This document shows positions 1 to 5,046 of a stretch of 5,700 bases of DNA, in pieces. Within the stretch, counting starts at the first letter, position 1; each line of letters begins with the position of its first letter. Under the pieces are notes generated by a model. It saw nothing but the letters and a program-made list of their open reading frames with translations, was not told the origin of the DNA and ran no database searches. Source of the stretch: Candidatus Latescibacterota bacterium. Its GTDB lineage: Bacteria > JAAXHH01 > JABIQT01. The DNA lies in assembly GCA_018667995.1 (NCBI GenBank), contig JABIQT010000881.1:1-5700 (forward strand), given 5' to 3'. The translations under genes and the position numbers were made by a program.

Positions 1-370
1 CATGCGCAGCGACGCACCTGAGTTCACCATCTTCGGCGAGTGCTACTTCTCCGAGATGGTCCCGGGTGCGGTCAAGGCCTGGAAGCGACACAGGGAACAG
101 ACCCAGCACCTCGCTGTTCCGATCGGCCGCGTCCGCTTCGTCGTCTACGACGATCGGGAGTCCTCACCGTCTCGTGGGATCATCGACATCATGGAACTTG
201 GCAGGCCCGACGACTACAACCGAGTCTGCATTCCAAAGGGCCTCTGGTACGGATTCACATGTATCAGCGACAAGCCAGCCCTGATTGCCAACTGTGCTGA
301 TAGGCCCCACGACCCGGCGGATGTGGAACTCCGCTTGGTTGACGATACGCGTATCCCATTCCAGTGGTAG
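1..370 (+). CDS. RmlC-like cupin (dTDP-4-dehydrorhamnose 3,5-epimerase family), 5'-truncated by the window edge
   Basis: The visible 122 residues are the C-terminal two thirds of a sugar-nucleotide epimerase-like cupin, normally about 150-185 aa. The frame is open to the left edge. The ATG at position 2 is probably internal, because the N-terminal strands with the usual DxRG segment are missing. Visible hallmarks are FGECYFSEMVPGAVKAWKRH, the YDDRESSPSRG turn (the family's DLRxxSPTxG region), IPKGLWYGF (cf. IPxGFAHGF), NCADRPHDP and a terminal IPFQW. This is the 'WKRHRE' subgroup found in polysaccharide loci. The RGLH catalytic histidine appears replaced (VKAWK), and the catalytic-tyrosine region reads ADRPHDP with no tyrosine, so true 3,5-epimerase activity is doubtful; binding or isomerisation of a sugar nucleotide is possible. 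The gene ends 30 bp before the convergent FkbM gene. The fold is confident; the reaction is not. Confidence 0.8.
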   Translation, partial: MRSDAPEFTIFGECYFSEMVPGAVKAWKRHREQTQHLAVPIGRVRFVVYDDRESSPSRGIIDIMELGRPDDYNRVCIPKGLWYGFTCISDKPALIANCADRPHDPADVELRLVDDTRIPFQW

Positions 371-378
371 GACTCGCG

Positions 379-400
379 CGATCTCTTTATTCTGAGATTG
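379..400. terminator. Weak hairpin between convergent genes, possible bidirectional terminator
   Basis: The 30-bp gap between two convergent stop codons contains CGATCTC (379-385) facing GAGATTG (394-400). This gives a 7-bp stem with one G-T wobble and an 8-nt loop. Neither side has a clear T-tract, so it would be a poor intrinsic terminator. The convergent position is the main argument. Confidence 0.25.
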
Positions 401-1282
401 TCATCGTCTTCGCAGCAGCAGGTTCCACTGTGCGGTTCGTGCAGTTGCTGAGTCGGAGTCGACGGGTGAGAGGACGAGTCGTCTCCTGATCGTTCCGGTT
501 TCCTCTATGGCGAACGCGTCGTAGTTGCATGCCGTGGCATGCAGAAGCTCTCCTGCCCAGTCGACCGGGAGCGTTGTCGTGACCTCGAGGATCACCGACC
601 TGACTCGTCGACTGGCGAGAAGGCCGGGGGCGCCGCGGAGCACGGCTGGCTCGAAGCCCTCGACATCAATCTTCAGTAGGGCGATCTCAGTATCATCACC
701 CACCTCGTCGGTCAGCAGTCGGTCGAGTCTCATCTGTTCTACTTGGATGCTGGCTCCCTCGTGCCAGTTGTCGGCCAGACCTGCCCGATGCCCCGGTACC
801 GCCGACGCGAGACCACGATGGTCGGGATTGTCCCAACCAGCCAACTCAAGGGTGCCAGCCTGGTCCCCCAGAGCGGCGGGGATCACGGTCACGTGGTCCA
901 GGCCACTGACTACTTCGGTGAGAGGCCCTATGCATCGGGGCGAGGGCTCGACCGCTATCACTCGACCCGTCGGACCCACCAGACTTGCGGAGCGAACGGT
1001 GATGATGCCCACGTTGGCGCCGACATCAACCACGATGTCGCCGGTATCGAGCAGGTCAACTAGCAGTCGGAGGATCTCACGCTCGTAGGTGCCCTCGTAG
1101 GCGGTCCGGCAAGTCCAGTCGCTCGGGTCGTGTATGAGTGGCGTACCGTCAGGAAGGCGTACCACTCCTAGCGGAGGTGGTCGCTGGATGAGTCGAGCCA
1201 CACGCCATGTCCATGAGGAGCCCCGTAGACCTGCACGGGCAAGCCGGTGGGCGACTCGATGGGTAAGGGGGAGCGTTGTCAC
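401..1282 (-). CDS. FkbM family SAM-dependent methyltransferase
   Basis: FkbM-family enzymes O-methylate sugars or other hydroxyls in polysaccharide and natural-product pathways. With the GTG start at 1282 the protein has 293 residues, close to the family norm. It shows SAM motif I as DVGANVG (about residues 86-92), the acidic ribose-binding motif RVIAVEPSP (E112), LDRLL (about 186-190) and the family signature LLKIDVEGFEPAVLRG (D206, E208, E211). Upstream of motif I lies a typical segment, DPSDWTCRTAYEGTYERE. The frame stays open to a TTG at 1414 (337 aa), with further GTG codons at 1375 and 1360. The extra N-terminus (up to 44 aa, with a Cys-rich stretch) does not look like the family, and no candidate start has a good Shine-Dalgarno, so the start is uncertain. 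The gene is oriented against all its neighbours and so is transcribed separately. Its substrate is unknown. Confidence 0.87.
   Translation of the reverse strand: MTTLPLTHRVAHRLARAGLRGSSWTWRVARLIQRPPPLGVVRLPDGTPLIHDPSDWTCRTAYEGTYEREILRLLVDLLDTGDIVVDVGANVGIITVRSASLVGPTGRVIAVEPSPRCIGPLTEVVSGLDHVTVIPAALGDQAGTLELAGWDNPDHRGLASAVPGHRAGLADNWHEGASIQVEQMRLDRLLTDEVGDDTEIALLKIDVEGFEPAVLRGAPGLLASRRVRSVILEVTTTLPVDWAGELLHATACNYDAFAIEETGTIRRRLVLSPVDSDSATARTAQWNLLLRRR
526..543. repeat. 18-bp near-perfect palindrome inside the FkbM gene
   Basis: TGCATGCC (526-533) and GGCATGCA (536-543) are exact reverse complements separated by GT. The spacer is too short for an RNA hairpin with full pairing, so a protein-binding site or chance are the main options. 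It lies in the 3' third of the coding region. Confidence 0.5.
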
Positions 1283-1768
1283 CTGGTTGATGGTAGGCGC
1301 CAAAAGACCTGTGTCAGTAGCAGCGGTTGCGACGACCCCGCGGCATGACCAGCATTTCACTGGACGGCGCTGCACTGTCCTTCTAGGGGTGCGAGAGCCC
1401 GCTAGCGTAAGCAATACGAAAGTACGTTACGACCGGAGGCGTCGTGGTTAGTGAAATCCAGCCTGAGTGCGGTGGAGCAGGGAGCGAACAAATTGTCCGA
1501 GGCTCGTAACTGCGGGCCTTTGTCGGGGTTGACTTTCTGGCCCCGACGCCGATTGCTAACTCTATGGGCATTGTTGGCGGCATTTGGTGTTGGTGTCCTC
1601 AGTTCCTGTTGGCGTGTTTCAAGTATGTGTGACATTGGGGACAGAAGCCCAACTGGGCGGATTGAGTCGCCGCGGTGCAGAGCGTGTTGATTCATCAGTT
1701 CGCGTGTCCGATTTGGTTCCAACTATTGGCATCAAGCGGTGACTCTTGGGTCATGGAGTCGGATCTGA
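1283..1768. other. Intergenic region, no convincing gene
   Basis: About 350-490 bp, depending on the FkbM start, separate the divergent FkbM and epimerase genes. Promoters for both are expected here, but I found no well-spaced -35/-10 pair. The TTGACT at 1529 lacks a good -10. A GGAGG at 1435-1439 sits 4 nt before a GTG at 1444 that opens only 21 codons. Another frame from 1451 codes for a short hydrophobic stretch (LLTLWALLAAFGVGVLSS) and ends at 1690. Neither resembles a protein I can name. This could be a regulatory region or a decayed gene. Confidence 0.5.
1522..1547. repeat. Inverted repeat / hairpin in the intergenic region
   Basis: GTCGGGG (1522-1528) and CCCCGAC (1541-1547) form a perfect 7-bp GC-rich stem around a 12-nt loop that contains TTGACTTTCT. 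No T-run follows on either strand, so a terminator is unlikely. It lies about 220 bp upstream of the epimerase gene and could form a leader-RNA structure or an operator. Confidence 0.35.
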
Positions 1769-2329
1769 ATGACTGAACCTTCGGTCTGTGAAACTCCGAT
1801 CAGTGGGCTGGGCCTGTTTCGACGAGAGCCGTACGAGGATCACCGGGGCTCACTAGATCGACTGTTTGATCTAGATCTGGTCCGTTCGCTGGTTCCGGGG
1901 TTTTCGGTTGCACAGGTGAACCACACCGTGACCGTTGGACGTGGAACCGTTCGTGGCTTGCACTACCAGGTGCCTCCGCATTCTGACGCGAAAGTCATCA
2001 CGTGCCTCCGAGGTAGGGTCTTTGATGTCGCCGTAGACGTACGACGAGGCTCGTCTACATTCTTGAGTTGGCATTCGATTGAGCTTATTGAGGGAGACGG
2101 GATCTCCGTTGTCCTGCCACCTGGATTCGCACATGGTTTTCAACTACTTGATGATGCTTGCGAACTCCTCTATGTGCATGGTGAGCGGTATAGCGAGGAG
2201 GCCGAAGGGGCGCTTCATGCCGAGGATCCGCTACTTGATATTGTCTGGCCCAAGGCGATTTCCGTCATGTCCGACCGTGACCGGGAGCATCCGATGATTG
2301 ATGAAGATTGGCCTGGAGTGGTGACATGA
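1769..2329 (+). CDS. RmlC-type NDP-4-keto-6-deoxysugar epimerase (dTDP-4-dehydrorhamnose 3,5-epimerase family)
   Basis: This cytosolic cupin enzyme epimerises C3 and/or C5 of an NDP-4-keto-6-deoxyhexose. The length of 186 aa is normal for the family. In order, it shows the N-terminal DHRGSLDRLF segment (residues 24-33), RGLHYQ (62-67) with the catalytic-base histidine H65, AK (K75), RVFDVAVDVRRGSSTF (83-98), the cupin strand LPPGFAHGF (116-124), a tyrosine-containing YVHGERYSEEAEG stretch (135-147), IVWP, and SDRD near the end, where D171 would be the histidine's partner. The active site therefore looks intact, unlike the cupin at the left edge. The ATG is supported by GGAG at 1755-1758. The stop overlaps the start of the C-methyltransferase by 4 bp (ATGA), so the two are translationally coupled. 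As with NovW/NovU-type pairs, it probably acts on a C-methylated 4-keto sugar rather than in plain rhamnose synthesis, since no rmlA, B or D is visible. Confidence 0.9.
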   Translation: MTEPSVCETPISGLGLFRREPYEDHRGSLDRLFDLDLVRSLVPGFSVAQVNHTVTVGRGTVRGLHYQVPPHSDAKVITCLRGRVFDVAVDVRRGSSTFLSWHSIELIEGDGISVVLPPGFAHGFQLLDDACELLYVHGERYSEEAEGALHAEDPLLDIVWPKAISVMSDRDREHPMIDEDWPGVVT

Positions 2330-3552
2330 GGTGTCGACACTGTGGTGAGCTCGCAGATCTGGTCCTCGTAGATCTTGGGAGTTCACCGCCGTCAAACGCC
2401 TTCCTCACTGAGGAGGACCTTCGATTCTCGGAAACATGGTTCCCACTCCGCGTGCTTGTGTGTGAGTCGTGCTGGTTGGTGCAGACTGAAGACGTCGTCG
2501 ACACATCCAAACTCTTTGACGATGGCTACGCGTACTTCAGCGGTTTCTCGTCGACGTGGGTAGAGCATTGTTGCCGTTATAGCGAGGAGGCAATCCGACG
2601 GTTTGGACTGGTGGAGTCAAGCCGGGTGGTTGAGGTTGCGTCCAACGATGGAACATTGCTAAAGCATTTCCATGACAGCGGAATGAACTGCACCGGAATC
2701 GAGCCGACGGCAAGCACAGCTGCAGCTGCTCGCGAGTTGGGGCTGGAAGTTGAAGAAGTCTTCCTGACGCCATCAACCGCTGATGCCCTCGTCGCTAAGG
2801 GGGTTGCAGCTGATCTGCTTGTTGCGAACAATGTGCTAGCACACGTGCCCGACTTGGTCGGATTTGTCTCTGGGTGCCGACGACTCCTGGCCGATGACGG
2901 TGTGGCCTCCTTTGAGTTTCCGCACCTCGTGGAACTTGTAGCCAAGACACAGTTCGACACGATCTATCACGAACATTTCTCCTACCTATCGCTCAGGGTG
3001 GTGGAGGCGGTTCTTGAGGCGGCAGGATTGACCGTGTTTGATGTAGAGCGACTGCCTATACATGGTGGAAGTCTTCGAGTCTACGCCCAGCGGTCTGACC
3101 GACCGACACACCGGCCTGTGGAGTCGGTCGGTGAAGTGCGTTTGCAGGAAGAATCAGTCGGAGCCTTCACACGGTCGTTCTATCTGGGGTTCCAAGATCG
3201 GGCAGACAAGATCAAGAACGGACTCCTGAGGCTGCTCATTGATGCTGCCGCAGATGGTCGGCGCGTGGCTGGTTACGGCGCTGCGGCAAAAGGCAACACG
3301 CTACTGAACTACTCTGGAATCCGTTCCGATCTTCTGCCTTATGTGGTTGATAACAACCCAATGAAGGCCGGGAAGTATCTCCCGGGAAGCCGAATCCCGA
3401 TCGTCAGTGAACAAGTACTTGTCGATGAGTTGCCAGACCTAGTCCTTGTACTTCCGTGGAACCTACGCGCGGAGATCGCCGAGCGACTTCGTGGTCCGTG
3501 TGGGTGGACAGGAACTATTGCTACTGCTATGTCAGGCCAAGAGGATATCTGA
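2326..3552 (+). CDS. NDP-sugar C-methyltransferase (NovU/TylC3/TcaB9-like)
   Basis: This SAM-dependent enzyme puts a methyl group on a carbon, usually C3, of an NDP-4-keto-deoxysugar. The length of 408 aa matches the family, and three domains are visible. The first is an N-terminal zinc module with C3-x2-C6 and C46-x2-C49 around LGSSPPSNAFL. The second is a SAM-binding core with VVEVASNDGTLL (101-112) and NNVLAHV (168-174). The third is a C-terminal Rossmann-like domain with GYGAAAKGNTLLNYSGI and VVDNNPMKAGKYLPGSRIPI. Tyr68, His173 and the YHEH motif (Tyr214, Glu216, His217) match, with a constant offset of eight, the active-site residues I recall for TcaB9. The ATG at 2326 is chosen over one 18 bp upstream because it overlaps the epimerase stop, has GGAG seven bases before it, and begins the conserved CRxCG directly. 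It is co-transcribed with the epimerase, and no terminator follows. Confidence 0.93.
   Translation: MRCRHCGELADLVLVDLGSSPPSNAFLTEEDLRFSETWFPLRVLVCESCWLVQTEDVVDTSKLFDDGYAYFSGFSSTWVEHCCRYSEEAIRRFGLVESSRVVEVASNDGTLLKHFHDSGMNCTGIEPTASTAAAARELGLEVEEVFLTPSTADALVAKGVAADLLVANNVLAHVPDLVGFVSGCRRLLADDGVASFEFPHLVELVAKTQFDTIYHEHFSYLSLRVVEAVLEAAGLTVFDVERLPIHGGSLRVYAQRSDRPTHRPVESVGEVRLQEESVGAFTRSFYLGFQDRADKIKNGLLRLLIDAAADGRRVAGYGAAAKGNTLLNYSGIRSDLLPYVVDNNPMKAGKYLPGSRIPIVSEQVLVDELPDLVLVLPWNLRAEIAERLRGPCGWTGTIATAMSGQEDI
3098..3132. repeat. 10-bp perfect inverted repeat inside the C-methyltransferase gene
   Basis: ACCGACCGAC (3098-3107) and GTCGGTCGGT (3123-3132) are exact reverse complements flanking a 15-nt loop. 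Each arm also contains a repeated 4-base unit. The mRNA could form a stable GC-rich hairpin at about the codons for SDRPTHRPVESV. It may simply reflect codon usage. Confidence 0.45.
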
Positions 3553-3652
3553 CGTCCACACCTACGGATAAAGCCTGCCCCCTCAACACTGGATTGAGTA
3601 TCGTGCGTAATATTATGTTAGAAGAATTGAATATTCAAAGAGGTCTGGCGGG
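3553..3652 (+). other. AT-rich junction between the C-methyltransferase and hisH, with a possible gene remnant
   Basis: This 100-bp spacer turns from GC-rich to AT-rich at about 3590. No consensus promoter or terminator is seen: TAATAT/TATTAT at 3608-3616 are -10-like but lack a spaced -35. A frame open across the spacer (…VRNIMLEELNIQRGLAG) ends with TGA at 3654-3656, which overlaps the hisH ATG at 3653. This is the ATGA arrangement seen between neighbouring operon genes. It could be the 3' tail of a lost upstream gene, or chance. Confidence 0.4.
3627..3638. promoter_or_regulatory. 12-bp perfect palindrome just upstream of the hisH ribosome binding site
   Basis: TTGAATATTCAA is a perfect palindrome whose last bases run into the AAAGAGG Shine-Dalgarno (3637-3643). 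It could be an operator or could affect translation. In AT-rich DNA a chance match is quite possible. Confidence 0.25.
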
Positions 3653-4288
3653 ATGACTGCACGCGTTGGAGTTATTGATTATGGCTGCGGAAACCTGAAG
3701 TCTGTTGCTAATGCTGTGAGATACGTAGGTGCTGAACCAAAGTTGGTAACTGCACCATATCAGATTAACCAGCACAGCCACATTATACTGCCTGGTGTCG
3801 GCGCATTTGGTGCGGCGTCTGAAACGTTGCGAAATACAGGCTTTGAAGAAGCTCTGCAACAATTGCACGCCGAGGCTCAAGTGCCCATACTCGGCATATG
3901 TTTAGGCATGCAACTGATGTGCAGTTACTCGGAGGAGGGTGGAAAGTATGAGGGATTCGGCTGGTTCGATGCACAGGTCATTCCGATCGATGTGGGAACA
4001 TCAGCACTGAAGGTACCGCATATGGGTTGGAATAGTCTTTCAATCCAACGAGAAACCGAGTTTGAAGGATTACATGGTCTAACGGAGAAGTCAGATGTCT
4101 ACTTTCTTCATAGTTACTGTGTGAACTGTTCCGACTCCTCCGATATCGTAGCGACCACAACTCATGGTAGCGAATTTACTTCAGTATTCTCGAAGGGAAT
4201 TATATGGGGAGTCCAGTTCCACCCAGAAAAAAGCCAAATAACAGGTCTCAATTTTCTGAAGGCCTTCACCAGAATAGGACAGGACTAA
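3653..4288 (+). CDS. hisH: HisH-like glutamine amidotransferase (glutaminase subunit of a sugar amidination module)
   Basis: This class I glutaminase releases ammonia from glutamine and hands it to a HisF-type partner. The length of 211 aa is typical. Visible are the N-terminal VIDYGCGNLKSV, the oxyanion strand PGVGAFG (47-53), the nucleophile elbow GICLGMQL with Cys83, the interface motif KVPHMGWNSL (120-129), YFLHSY, and the His190/Glu192 of the triad in WGVQFHPEKSQ. The full catalytic triad is intact. AAAGAGG at 3637-3643 lies nine bases before the ATG. Its neighbours, a HisF-like protein and a WbuX-like PP-loop protein, place it in the HisH2/WbuY group, which works in O-antigen and capsule acetamidino-sugar formation rather than in histidine synthesis; no other his gene is present. 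Base composition is clearly more AT-rich than in the genes to the left, suggesting transfer. Confidence 0.92.
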   Translation: MTARVGVIDYGCGNLKSVANAVRYVGAEPKLVTAPYQINQHSHIILPGVGAFGAASETLRNTGFEEALQQLHAEAQVPILGICLGMQLMCSYSEEGGKYEGFGWFDAQVIPIDVGTSALKVPHMGWNSLSIQRETEFEGLHGLTEKSDVYFLHSYCVNCSDSSDIVATTTHGSEFTSVFSKGIIWGVQFHPEKSQITGLNFLKAFTRIGQD

Positions 4289-5046
4289 AGACTCGGGTTA
4301 TTGCCGTAATCATTGTCCGCTCCGGCCAGGTTGTTCAAAGTATCAAGTTCAAACATACGAATATAATCCATTCTGATGCTATTCATGCCGTTGACGCCTT
4401 CAACAGATGGTCCGTTGATGAGATAATCTTATTGGACGTATCCCCTGTACGTCCAGGTCGTCAGCACTTTCTGCGAATTCTTGAGCGACTGTCTGAGGCG
4501 TGCTTCCTGCCCCTAGCAGTTGGTGGCTGGCTTGAGAGTAAAGAGTATGCTCAGGAGTTGCTGTCGAGTGGCGCGGATAAACTCGTGGTCAACACAGTCT
4601 TAGCTGATAATCCACAACTAGTGCGAGACTTATCTAAGAAATATGGTCGCCAATGCATAGTTGCTTCAATTGATTTCCGGCGCGGTGCAGCGGAATCAAG
4701 TGTTTACGTCGACAGAGGCCGGCGGAATATTAATATTGACCCAAAGGATTGGGCCGCTCGAGCGCAACAATTGGGTGTTGGAGAAATACTTTTGAATTGT
4801 ATCGACAATGATGGGGCCCGAGAAGGATACGTACTGTCAGAAGTTCGTAATGTCTGTGATCGTGTACAGATTCCAGTAATAGCATTTGGAGGCGTCTTTA
4901 GATGGAAGCATATGCTGGATGGCCTTGCCGCTGGTGCTGATGCAGTTGCTGCGGCAAACATCTTTCATTACACTGAACATTCTACAATTTACGCAAAGCG
5001 GTACCTGGCGGATCAAGGTATTCCGATACGAAAGCAGGGTAGGTAA
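4204..5046 (+). CDS. hisF: HisF-like (WbuZ-type) barrel protein of the sugar amidination module; start uncertain
   Basis: This TIM-barrel partner of HisH probably channels ammonia to the WbuX-like enzyme. Homology to HisF begins at LKTRVIAV (codon at 4285), which would give 253 aa, but that codon is CTA. The only ordinary start before it is the ATG at 4204. That start adds 27 residues read out of frame through the hisH end (85-bp overlap), with AAGGG six bases upstream. In 280-aa numbering, SIDFRR keeps the aspartate matching HisF D130 (D157), and NCIDNDGA keeps that matching D176 (D201). The position of catalytic D11 is isoleucine (I37 in VIIVRSG). The phosphate-binding GGG and GGAG loops read GGW (107-109) and GGVF (229-232). 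The C-terminal GADAVAAANIFHY is normal for the family. Cyclase activity on the histidine intermediate is therefore unlikely. The stop overlaps the next ATG (TAATG). Confidence 0.88.
   Translation: MGSPVPPRKKPNNRSQFSEGLHQNRTGLKTRVIAVIIVRSGQVVQSIKFKHTNIIHSDAIHAVDAFNRWSVDEIILLDVSPVRPGRQHFLRILERLSEACFLPLAVGGWLESKEYAQELLSSGADKLVVNTVLADNPQLVRDLSKKYGRQCIVASIDFRRGAAESSVYVDRGRRNINIDPKDWAARAQQLGVGEILLNCIDNDGAREGYVLSEVRNVCDRVQIPVIAFGGVFRWKHMLDGLAAGADAVAAANIFHYTEHSTIYAKRYLADQGIPIRKQGR

Noticed and set aside
525-1088. 187-codon plus-strand open frame opposite FkbM
   Set aside because: It is antisense to a clear FkbM gene, has low-complexity Ser/Arg/Thr-rich content and matches no family; it is a high-GC shadow frame.
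1529-1562. Promoter built on TTGACT at 1529
   Set aside because: No acceptable -10 lies 16-18 bp downstream; the nearest TAACTC is 22 bp away, and the -35-like bases sit in the loop of a hairpin.
1402-1722. Minus-strand frames in the intergenic region
   Set aside because: They are short, without a ribosome site or recognisable motif, and the two frames overlap each other; nothing supports coding.
2033-2058. 7-bp inverted repeat GTAGACG/CGTCTAC inside the epimerase gene
   Set aside because: Arms of this length with a 12-nt loop are expected by chance in a 5.7-kb window, and the site is inside a conserved coding segment.
2577-2960. 127-codon minus-strand open frame
   Set aside because: It lies wholly opposite the SAM-binding core of the C-methyltransferase and has Ser/Ala/Thr-rich composition with no recognisable motif.
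3553-3652. Intrinsic terminator after the C-methyltransferase
   Set aside because: I found no GC-rich stem followed by a T-run in the spacer, so read-through into hisH remains possible.
3653-5046. HisH-HisF as part of a histidine biosynthesis operon
   Set aside because: No other his gene is present. The HisF-like protein lacks the D11 equivalent and has altered phosphate loops, and the next gene is a WbuX-type sugar amidotransferase.
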